Origin: Aeromonas dhakensis
Lineage (GTDB): Bacteria > Pseudomonadota > Gammaproteobacteria > Enterobacterales > Aeromonadaceae
Length of the DNA: 56,189 bases
Reading direction: 5' to 3'
Assembly: GCF_000820305.1 (NCBI RefSeq)
Contig: NZ_CDBH01000035.1
Location: forward strand, 324-56,512
Position 1 is the first letter of the stretch; every line of letters begins with the position of its first letter. Positions 49,392 through 56,189 of the stretch are shown one piece after another. The notes beneath the pieces are model-generated. The model saw only the letters and a list, made by a program, of their open reading frames with translations. It did no database searches and was not told where the DNA came from. Both the position numbers and the translations under genes were made by a program.

Positions 49392-50759
49392 GTGATTTCA
49401 GGTTTCTCTATGCATTCATCGGCACATTATCGACAGCTGCTGGCGCGCCTGCCCCAGATCGCCGTCGCCGCAGACCAGTTTGAAGTGCTCAGCAGCGCCA
49501 AGGACTTCAAGAGCCGGATCCTTTCGCTCATCGCCAGCGCGACTCGCCGCATCTATCTGGTGGCGCTCTATCTGCAGGATGACGAGGCGGGACGGGAGAT
49601 CCTCTCCGCCCTCTATGCCGCCAAACAGCGCAACCCGGCCCTCGACGTCAAGGTGTTCGTCGACTTCCACCGTGCCCAGCGCGGCCTGATCGGCAAGGGC
49701 AAGCAGGGTGGCAACCACCTGATGTATCAGGAGATGGCCGCTCGCCACGAGCACCAGATCGCCATCTATGGCGTGCCGGTGAAGGGGCGTGAACTACTCG
49801 GAGTGCTGCACCTCAAGGGGTTCATCTTCGATGACACCCTGCTCTACTCCGGTGCCAGCCTCAACGACATCTACCTGCACCAGCAGGATCGCTACCGTTT
49901 CGACCGCTATCACCAGATCACCAGCCCGGAGCTGACCCGCAGCATGGTCAACTACGTGGATGACCTGTTCCTGCGCAGCGAGGCGGTGCAGCGGCTGGAT
50001 CGCACCGACATCCCCAGCGCCAAGCAGCTGAAGGGGCCGATCCGCCGCTTCAAGCACAACCTGCGCCTCGGTCAGTACCGCTTCGACACCATGCCGGTCA
50101 ACAGCCAGGAGGTGGCTATCACCCCGATGAGCGGCCTGGGCAAGCGCGGCAACCAGCTCAACAAGATGATCCGCACCCTGGTGCGGGCCACCGAGCGGGA
50201 GATCTTCATCTGCACCCCCTACTTCAACCCGCCCAAGGAGTTGAACAAGGATATCGAGGCCCTGCTCAAGCGCGGCTGCAAGGTGACGATCGTGGTGGGC
50301 GACAAGACCGCCAACGACTTCTTCATTCCGCCGGAGGAGAAATTCTCCACCATCGGCGGTCTGCCCTATCTGTACGAGACCAACCTGCGCAAGTTCGCCG
50401 AGCGCAACCAGCATCACATCGATGCCGGCCGTCTCAACCTGATGCTCTGGTGCTGCGAGCGCAACTCCTACCACCTCAAGGGGATCTTCGTGGATGACGA
50501 GTGGGCCCTGCTCACCGGCAACAACCTCAATCCCCGCGCCTGGGCGCTGGATCTGGAGAACGGCCTGCTGGTCTACGATCGCCGCCACCTGCTGCGGCCC
50601 CAGTTCAACGCCGAGCGCGAGAACATCCTGACCAACACCAAGCGCATCAGCCACTTCGATCAGATCGAGCAGATCCAGGACTACCCGGATCAGGTGCGCA
50701 AGCTGCTGGCCCGGATCCACAGGGTCAAGGCCCATATCCTGCTCAAACGCATCATCTGA
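49392..50759 (+). CDS. pssA: Phosphatidylserine synthase
   Basis: Makes phosphatidylserine from CDP-diacylglycerol and serine at the membrane. The GTG start gives 455 residues; an ATG at 49410 is possible. It is the phospholipase D-like form: two HKD motifs, VLHLKGFIFDDTLLYSGASL and SYHLKGIFVDDEWALLTGNN, and the typical VDFHRAQRGLIG. The end is basic. Close by eye to E. coli PssA. Confidence 0.96.
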   Translation: MISGFSMHSSAHYRQLLARLPQIAVAADQFEVLSSAKDFKSRILSLIASATRRIYLVALYLQDDEAGREILSALYAAKQRNPALDVKVFVDFHRAQRGLIGKGKQGGNHLMYQEMAARHEHQIAIYGVPVKGRELLGVLHLKGFIFDDTLLYSGASLNDIYLHQQDRYRFDRYHQITSPELTRSMVNYVDDLFLRSEAVQRLDRTDIPSAKQLKGPIRRFKHNLRLGQYRFDTMPVNSQEVAITPMSGLGKRGNQLNKMIRTLVRATEREIFICTPYFNPPKELNKDIEALLKRGCKVTIVVGDKTANDFFIPPEEKFSTIGGLPYLYETNLRKFAERNQHHIDAGRLNLMLWCCERNSYHLKGIFVDDEWALLTGNNLNPRAWALDLENGLLVYDRRHLLRPQFNAERENILTNTKRISHFDQIEQIQDYPDQVRKLLARIHRVKAHILLKRII

Positions 50760-50792
50760 CCACGCGCATCGCGACCTCAGGTTCCTTGCAAG

Positions 50793-50815
50793 GGCCTGCC
50801 GCATCTCGGCAGGCC
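50793..50815 (+). terminator. pssA terminator
   Basis: GGCCTGCC pairs with GGCAGGCC around a GCATCTC loop, followed by TTTTT. Confidence 0.88.
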
Positions 50816-50936
50816 TTTTTCATTCCTGGCTTCCGATCCCGCGGGTCGACCCCCAACCGCGCGACGCGGCTTGCGTCGGGACGGCAATAAACCCTATCAT
50901 CTGGACATATTTACAGTGTTTTCGGGCATCTAATTG

Positions 50937-53006
50937 ATGAAATTGGATAAAATCTCCCTCGACAGCCTCAAGGGCGTCGGCAGCAAGATGCAGGAAAAGC
51001 TCGAGCGGCTGGGGCTGGCCACGGTGCAGGATCTGCTGTTCCACCTCCCCCTGCGCTACGAGGACCGCACCCAGGTGTGGCCCATCGGCGATCTGCCGCC
51101 CGGCCTGCACGGCGCCGTCGAGGGGGAGATCCAGGACACTCAGCTGGTGATGGGGCGTCGCCGCATGCTGGTCTGCCGCATCAGCGACGGCACCGGCACC
51201 CTCACCCTGCGCTTCTTCAACTTCACCGCCGCCCAGAAGAACAGCCTGAGCCCTGGCCGGCTGATGCGCTGCTTCGGCGAGGTGCGCCCCGGCAAATACG
51301 GGCTGGAGATGGCCCACCCCGAGTACAAGCTGCTCGGCGAGGAGCAGGCCGGCCAGACCGAAGAGGCGCTCACCCCCGTCTACCCGACCACCGAGGGGCT
51401 GCGCCAGCTCACCCTGCGCAGCCTCACCGATCAGGCGCTGGCCCAGCTCGACCTCTACGGGGTAGAGGAGCTGCTGCCCGCCGGCCTCTATCCCCAGCAG
51501 ATCGATCTGGCCGCGGCCCTGAAGCTGCTGCACCGTCCGCCCCCCTCGGTGGCGCTGGCCCTGCTCGAGAGCGGCCAGCACCCGGCCCAGCAACGGCTGG
51601 TGCTGGAGGAGCTGCTGGCCCACAACCTTTCGGTCTTGAAGGTGCGGGCCCAGGCACAAACCCAGCTGGCCCGCGCCCTCAAGCCGGCGCCGGCGCTAGT
51701 AGAACAGCTGCTCGGCGCCCTGCCGTTCACCCCCACCGGCGCCCAGAACCGGGTGGTGGCGGAGATAGGCAAGGATCTGCAGCAGAGCCACCCCATGATG
51801 CGGCTGGTACAGGGGGACGTAGGCTCCGGCAAGACCCTGGTCGCGGCGCTGGCGGCCCTGCAGGCCATCGGCAACGGCTGCCAGGTGGGGCTGATGGCGC
51901 CGACCGAGTTGCTGGCCGAACAGCACGCCATCAACTTCGCCAAGTGGCTGGAACCACTCGGCATCGGGGTGGGCTGGCTGGCGGGCAAGCAGAAGGGCAA
52001 GGCGCGGGAAGAGGCACTGGCCGCCATCGCCGACGGCAGCGTCAAGATGGTGGTGGGCACCCACGCCATCTTCCAGGAGCAGGTGGTGTTCCAGCGTCTG
52101 GCCCTGGTGATCATCGACGAACAGCACAGATTCGGCGTACATCAGCGCCTCGCCCTGCGGGAAAAAGGGGAGCGGGAGGGGGTACATCCCCACCAGCTAA
52201 TCATGACCGCCACCCCCATCCCCCGCACTCTGGCGATGACCGCCTATGCCGACCTCGATACCTCCATCATCGACGAGCTGCCACCGGGCCGCACCCCCAT
52301 CACCACGGTGGCGCTGCCGGACAGCCGCCGCCAGGACGTGATCGAACGGGTCAGACTGGCCTGCGAGGAGGGCAAGCAGGCCTACTGGGTCTGCACCCTG
52401 ATCGAGGAGTCGGAGGTACTGGAGTGCCAGGCCGCCGAGGACACCGCCGCCGAGCTGCAAAATCTGCTGCCCGGCCTGCACATCGGGCTGGTACACGGCC
52501 GGATGCGGCCGGTCGAGAAACAGCGGGTGATGGAGGAGTTCAAGGCAGGCATACTGCAACTGCTGGTCGCTACCACCGTCATCGAGGTGGGGGTGGACGT
52601 GCCCAATGCCAGCCTGATGATCATCGAGAACCCGGAACGACTGGGGCTGGCGCAGCTGCACCAGCTGCGCGGCCGGGTCGGACGCGGCTCGGTGGCCTCC
52701 CACTGCGTGCTGCTCTATCATGCCCCCTTGTCCAAGACGGCCCAGAGCCGGCTCGGGGTGCTGCGGGAGACCAACGACGGCTTCCTCATCGCCCAGCGGG
52801 ATCTGGAGCTGCGCGGCCCGGGCGAGCTGCTCGGCACCCGCCAGACCGGCCTGGCTGACCTCAAGATCGCCGATCTGGTACGCGACCAATCGCTCATCCC
52901 GCAGGTGCAGAAGATGGCGCGCTTCCTGATGGACCGCCACCCAGATCATGTCGAACCCTTGATACGACGCTGGCTCGGCCTGCGGGATCACTACTCCAAT
53001 GCCTGA
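50937..53006 (+). CDS. recG: ATP-dependent DNA helicase RecG
   Basis: Regresses and rescues stalled replication forks and processes R-loops. From the ATG at 50937 (TTG at 50934 is adjacent) the product is 689 residues. The N-terminal wedge/OB domain comes first, then Walker A GDVGSGKTL, the DEQH box DEQHRFGVHQRLALREKG, TATPIPRTLA, and the C-terminal RLGLAQLHQLRGRVGRGSVA. A degraded copy of its 3' end follows it. Confidence 0.97.
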   Translation: MKLDKISLDSLKGVGSKMQEKLERLGLATVQDLLFHLPLRYEDRTQVWPIGDLPPGLHGAVEGEIQDTQLVMGRRRMLVCRISDGTGTLTLRFFNFTAAQKNSLSPGRLMRCFGEVRPGKYGLEMAHPEYKLLGEEQAGQTEEALTPVYPTTEGLRQLTLRSLTDQALAQLDLYGVEELLPAGLYPQQIDLAAALKLLHRPPPSVALALLESGQHPAQQRLVLEELLAHNLSVLKVRAQAQTQLARALKPAPALVEQLLGALPFTPTGAQNRVVAEIGKDLQQSHPMMRLVQGDVGSGKTLVAALAALQAIGNGCQVGLMAPTELLAEQHAINFAKWLEPLGIGVGWLAGKQKGKAREEALAAIADGSVKMVVGTHAIFQEQVVFQRLALVIIDEQHRFGVHQRLALREKGEREGVHPHQLIMTATPIPRTLAMTAYADLDTSIIDELPPGRTPITTVALPDSRRQDVIERVRLACEEGKQAYWVCTLIEESEVLECQAAEDTAAELQNLLPGLHIGLVHGRMRPVEKQRVMEEFKAGILQLLVATTVIEVGVDVPNASLMIIENPERLGLAQLHQLRGRVGRGSVASHCVLLYHAPLSKTAQSRLGVLRETNDGFLIAQRDLELRGPGELLGTRQTGLADLKIADLVRDQSLIPQVQKMARFLMDRHPDHVEPLIRRWLGLRDHYSNA

Positions 53007-53025
53007 CCAAGGCAGAGGCAAAAGA

Positions 53026-53118
53026 TGGGCGCATTGCCTGCTGGATAGACACCCGAGCCATGACGAGCCCTTGATACGGCGCTGGCTCGGCCTGCGGGAT
53101 CACTACGCCACTGCTTGA
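53026..53118 (+). pseudogene. Decayed duplicate of the recG 3' end
   Basis: With a fixed offset of 112 bp this stretch matches the last 31 codons of recG (52914-53006) through the stop codon. Read in the same register it gives DEPLIRRWLGLRDHYATA, against VEPLIRRWLGLRDHYSNA in recG. Upstream the copy is more diverged and no start is present. Many changes are in third codon positions, which suggests descent from a functional recG allele, not recent slippage. Confidence 0.8.
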
Positions 53119-53148
53119 CCAAACAACAGAAACAGGAGGAAAGCACTG

Positions 53149-55215
53149 ATGAATTCCTGGCTGCGCGGCCTGCTCTACACCCTTGCCTTCCTGTTGCTGT
53201 TTGTCTGGGTCGGGCTCGGCCTGTTCGACGCCGAGCGGGCCAAGGGGCCCATCGCCGGCTGGCTCAGCCAGCAGACCGGCGTACCCGTCACCATAGGCCG
53301 ACTGGTGTTCAACCCGCTTCACCCCTACACCCTGCTGGCGGAGCAGGTGAGTTACGGCAACGCCGTGACCCTCGACAAGATCTATCTCGAGATAGAGAGC
53401 ATCGACTGGCTGAACCGGGACGTGCGCATCGCCCATCTCGACCTCATTCGCCCGGCCATCAAGCTGCCGCTGCCCAACCAGCTGCCGAGCCTGCCGGTGC
53501 ACTCCCTCACCATCGCCGACAGCACCATAGACCGGCTCAGCCTGGAGAGTGACGGGCTGACCCTGCGCGGCCTCAACGCCACCCTGAGCGACTGGCAGCT
53601 GCTCAACCCGGTGCGCCCACCCCAGGCCAACCTGACCCTCAACATCAATGAGCTGGCGACCCAGGCCTGGGCCCTCTCCCGTCTCAACCTGGCCGGCCGG
53701 CTGGAAGGGCAGGTGCTGAGTACCGACAAGCTGACCGCCAACCTGTTCGACGGTCTGCTCGAGACCGGCATGGTGCTCGACTGGCCCGCCCGCAGCCTTC
53801 GGCTGAACAACCTCAAGAGCCAGGGCATGCGCATCGAGTGGGGCATCCTCGCCAAAGCCGAATCCCCCCTGCGCCAGGTCAGCCTGGATCTCGGCCAGAT
53901 CCGGGATCTCAGCTTCAACGACATCGAGCAGGAGCTGGCCCTCAACAACCTCAGCGGCCAGCTGACCGCCTTCAACTGGCAGGCTGGCAGCACGCCCAGT
54001 GGCTACTTCTCGGGGACCCTCGGCGATCTCGGCCGTGGCCTGTTCCAGCTGGAGGCCATCCAGGGCAAGGTCGCCTTCTCGCCCCAGCAGCTGGATGCCG
54101 AGTTGCAGGGCAAGGCCTATGAGGGGGAGTTCAACCTGGAGCTCTCCTTCGATCCCCTGCAGCAGAAGCTGACCCTGAAGGACATGGCGCTGAGCGGCAT
54201 GGACATCAGCCTGCCGGAAGGGTGGTGGCAGGATTGGCAGAGCTGGCGCCCGCAGCAGATCGACATCCGCAAGCTGGCCTTCGACAAGCTCAAGGTGCTC
54301 TCCTTCGACGATACCCTGCCCCTCTCCCTGACTGGCTGGCAGTTTTATCTCACCGACCTCAGCCTGCGCGGCAACCAGCCGGGGCCACTGCTGGGCCGGG
54401 CCCGCCTCGAGAGCGCCTGGTTCGAGCTAGTGTGGGACGGCCTCAGCGCCCGCAATGGCGAGCTGGATGGTGAGCTGACAGCCGGTTCCTGGCAGCTCAA
54501 CAAGCTCACCAGCTCGTTGCCGGATGAGGGCAGCCTCAGCCTGAGCGGCCAGTGGGGACGCGAGCCGGGCCAGACCAGCCGGGTGCAGCTCAAGGGCGAG
54601 AAACTGGATCTGGTGCAGTGGGGCAAGATCCTCCACTCCCCCGTCTCCTTCGCCGGCAAGATGGATCTGAGCGCCGATCTGCAGGCGCTGCACGGCGGCA
54701 CCCCGGGCGCCTGGCGCAGCTCCCTGCAGGGAAATTTTGCCCTCGATGCCACCGAGCCCTTCTGGGACAAGGTGAAGATAGATCCGCTGCTGGATCAGTG
54801 GTTCAAGCAGGCGGCAGCGCCGACCCTCACCCCGGCCGAACTCTGGCAGGCGATGCAGGAGGGCGACACCCCCTTCTATCGCATCAAGCTGCAGGGCAAG
54901 GTGGCCCAGGGCCAGCTGAAGATTGAGCAGGCCGGCGCCTCTACCATCACCCATCTGCTGGGGCTGCAGGGCAGCGTCGATCTGGTCAATGAGCAGTGGC
55001 AGCTGGATCTGGGCGTCCTCAACGGCCAGCACTGCGCCGAACTCCTCGGCCAGTGGCGCGGGCCGCTCGCCGAGCCGACCCTCAGCTGGGACTTCCAGCA
55101 AAAACCGGACGGCTGTGGCTGGGAGACCGGCGTGCGCTACCCGCCCCAGGGCAACGGCAGCCCGCTCTGGCGACCGGCGCCGAAGGCCCCGGCCACACAG
55201 GCGGCCAACGGCTAG
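53149..55215 (+). CDS. AsmA-family protein
   Basis: 688 residues with an N-terminal membrane anchor (LRGLLYTLAFLLLFVWVGLG), then ERAKGPIAGWLSQQTGVPVT and a long beta-rich repeat region in the periplasm. AsmA-like proteins bridge inner and outer membranes and take part in phospholipid transport. Cysteines are few and the C-terminal part carries an AsmA-2-like segment. The specific member cannot be named safely. It follows the recG duplicate by 30 nt behind AGGAGG. Confidence 0.75.
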   Translation: MNSWLRGLLYTLAFLLLFVWVGLGLFDAERAKGPIAGWLSQQTGVPVTIGRLVFNPLHPYTLLAEQVSYGNAVTLDKIYLEIESIDWLNRDVRIAHLDLIRPAIKLPLPNQLPSLPVHSLTIADSTIDRLSLESDGLTLRGLNATLSDWQLLNPVRPPQANLTLNINELATQAWALSRLNLAGRLEGQVLSTDKLTANLFDGLLETGMVLDWPARSLRLNNLKSQGMRIEWGILAKAESPLRQVSLDLGQIRDLSFNDIEQELALNNLSGQLTAFNWQAGSTPSGYFSGTLGDLGRGLFQLEAIQGKVAFSPQQLDAELQGKAYEGEFNLELSFDPLQQKLTLKDMALSGMDISLPEGWWQDWQSWRPQQIDIRKLAFDKLKVLSFDDTLPLSLTGWQFYLTDLSLRGNQPGPLLGRARLESAWFELVWDGLSARNGELDGELTAGSWQLNKLTSSLPDEGSLSLSGQWGREPGQTSRVQLKGEKLDLVQWGKILHSPVSFAGKMDLSADLQALHGGTPGAWRSSLQGNFALDATEPFWDKVKIDPLLDQWFKQAAAPTLTPAELWQAMQEGDTPFYRIKLQGKVAQGQLKIEQAGASTITHLLGLQGSVDLVNEQWQLDLGVLNGQHCAELLGQWRGPLAEPTLSWDFQQKPDGCGWETGVRYPPQGNGSPLWRPAPKAPATQAANG

Positions 55216-55226
55216 CCGATAAAAAG

Positions 55227-55255
55227 CAACAAGGCCTCGTGATGAGGCCTTGTTG
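55227..55255. terminator. Bidirectional terminator after the AsmA gene
   Basis: CAACAAGGCCTC pairs with GAGGCCTTGTTG around GTGAT between convergent genes; the minus-strand side has an A5 run upstream that gives a T-run. Confidence 0.8.
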
Positions 55256-55277
55256 TTTGATGGGAGCCCGCGCGCCG

Positions 55278-56186
55278 CTACTGACCCGGCCGCTTGACCG
55301 GCTGCACCACGTAGTGACCGAGGAACTCGGCGGCCAGCTTGTCGCCGCTGAACAGCTTGATCTTGAGGCTGAACCTGGCGGACTCACCGGCCTTGAGCGG
55401 CTCGAGTACGGCAGGCATGCCTTCGCGGGCCACCCGCGCCTCCGGCTCCTCCTTGACCGGCCGGTAGTACTTGATGTTGCCCTCCGCCAGCACCGTATCT
55501 CCCACCAGCCCCGCCTCCTTGAGTTGCAGCCAGATCAGGCCCCAGCCCGCCAGTACGCACTGGCTGTAGATGCTGCCGGCGAACATGGTGTCATGCACGT
55601 TGAGGTTGGCCGCCAGATTGGCCTTGAGGTGGAAGGTCTGACCGTCGTAGTGGGTGATGTGCACCCCCATCTTCTCGCTGATGGGAATGCCCTGCGACCA
55701 GCGGGTGGTGAGATCCTGGCACCACTCGGGGCGGTACTGGATGGTCTGCAGCGGGCTCAGAGACTTGATCATCTGGCGGTGCGGAATGCGGCCGAAAGAT
55801 ACGGGGCCTTCCCCCACCTCGAGAAAGCCGCACTTGCGGTAGAACTCCACCGCCTCCTGGCGGGCATTCATCACCAGTCGCTTCACCTTCTCGCTGCAGG
55901 CCAGCTGTTCGAGATCCTGCACCATGCGGGCACCCAGCCCCTGACCGCGAAATTCGGGGCGCAGCGCCATGAAGCGGATCTGCGCCTCGTCACCGCCGAC
56001 AAACAGCCGCCCCACCGCGATGGGTGTGCCATCGGGGGCCAGCATCAGCCGGTGAATGGCGACGGTGTCGTATTCGTCCCGCTCGGAACCGAGAGGCAGA
56101 TTGAAGGGTTTACGCAGCAGTTCCCAGCGCAACTGGTAGTAGGCATCCAGTTCGGCGTCGGTTTGAGGAGTGACTACCCGGTACAT
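55278..56186 (-). CDS. YiiD-like GNAT-thioesterase fusion
   Basis: 302 residues. The N-terminal GNAT domain (about 1-145) has the acetyl-CoA motif RPEFRGQGLGARMVQDLEQL and the C-terminal YiiD_C hot-dog thioesterase-like domain (about 155-300) includes TMFAGSIYSQCVLAGWGLIW. E. coli YiiD is a related fusion linked to fatty acid synthesis initiation. The substrate here is not known. The start codon lies 3 nt from the window edge; the gene is complete but its promoter is outside. Confidence 0.85.
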   Translation of the reverse strand: MYRVVTPQTDAELDAYYQLRWELLRKPFNLPLGSERDEYDTVAIHRLMLAPDGTPIAVGRLFVGGDEAQIRFMALRPEFRGQGLGARMVQDLEQLACSEKVKRLVMNARQEAVEFYRKCGFLEVGEGPVSFGRIPHRQMIKSLSPLQTIQYRPEWCQDLTTRWSQGIPISEKMGVHITHYDGQTFHLKANLAANLNVHDTMFAGSIYSQCVLAGWGLIWLQLKEAGLVGDTVLAEGNIKYYRPVKEEPEARVAREGMPAVLEPLKAGESARFSLKIKLFSGDKLAAEFLGHYVVQPVKRPGQ

Positions 56187-56189
56187 AAA

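Noticed and set aside
51077..52858. Long plus-strand reading frame of 593 codons within recG
   Set aside because: Off-frame shadow of recG in GC-rich DNA; its composition is Arg/Gly/Ala/Pro-rich and lacks any domain pattern.

Overview
The window looks like chromosomal DNA of an Aeromonas-type gammaproteobacterium. It has the classic S10-spc-alpha ribosomal operons in enterobacterial order, ompR-envZ, greB, tex, bioH, nfuA, gpsA-secB, gpmI-envC, an Entner-Doudoroff/gluconate cluster, pssA and recG, plus a chromosomal Qnr-like pentapeptide protein of the kind found in Aeromonas. Assignments rest on reading protein sequences and motifs; no database search was run.

Layout: (1) 33-13903, minus strand, is the complete S10 (rpsJ to rpsQ), spc (rplN to rpmJ) and alpha (rpsM to rplQ) operons, with recognisable promoters before rpsJ, rplN and rpsM and terminators after rpsQ and rplQ. 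(2) 14050-20330 holds a DMT-family transporter, ompR-envZ, greB and tex. (3) 20337-33829 is an integrated element of about 13.5 kb bounded by a 17-bp direct repeat that lies in the tex terminator. (4) 33851-36087 carries a small unknown gene, a flagellar-rod-like/SprA-like pair and bioH. (5) 36125-42766 carries comF/gntX, nfuA, gpsA, secB, a rhodanese, gpmI and envC. (6) 42877-49263 carries the Qnr-like gene and the gluconate regulon (gntR, eda, edd, gntK, gntU) with palindromic GntR-type operators. (7) 49392-56186 carries pssA, recG followed by a decayed duplicate of its 3' end, an AsmA-family protein and a GNAT-thioesterase fusion.

The most unusual part is the integrated element. It encodes a P2-type tyrosine integrase, a C-like repressor, a Cox-like excisionase/regulator, an Ogr/Delta-type zinc-finger activator, a shortened GpO capsid protease/scaffold that keeps its catalytic triad, a GpN-type major capsid protein, an unassigned helical protein in the place where a size-determination or decoration protein might sit, and a GpA-type HUH replication protein. 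I see no portal, terminase, tail or lysis genes. This is the gene set expected of a satellite that makes its own capsid but borrows packaging and tails from a P2-like helper; a decayed prophage is the alternative. Downstream of the replication gene it carries a retron defence system: a candidate msr-msd RNA with a perfect 20-bp stem, a retron reverse transcriptase, a PtuA-like ATPase and a PtuB-like HNH nuclease. The far end holds a 700-bp non-coding stretch with several repeat families, an H-NS paralogue and a PemK/MazF-like protein. The retron and the far end are visibly AT-rich compared with the capsid and replication genes, which suggests modular acquisition.

How it may work together (inference): repressor and Cox control the lysogeny switch, the Ogr-like protein lets the element respond to or imitate a P2-like helper, GpO and GpN build a capsid, GpA replicates the DNA, and the retron protects the shared host from other phages.
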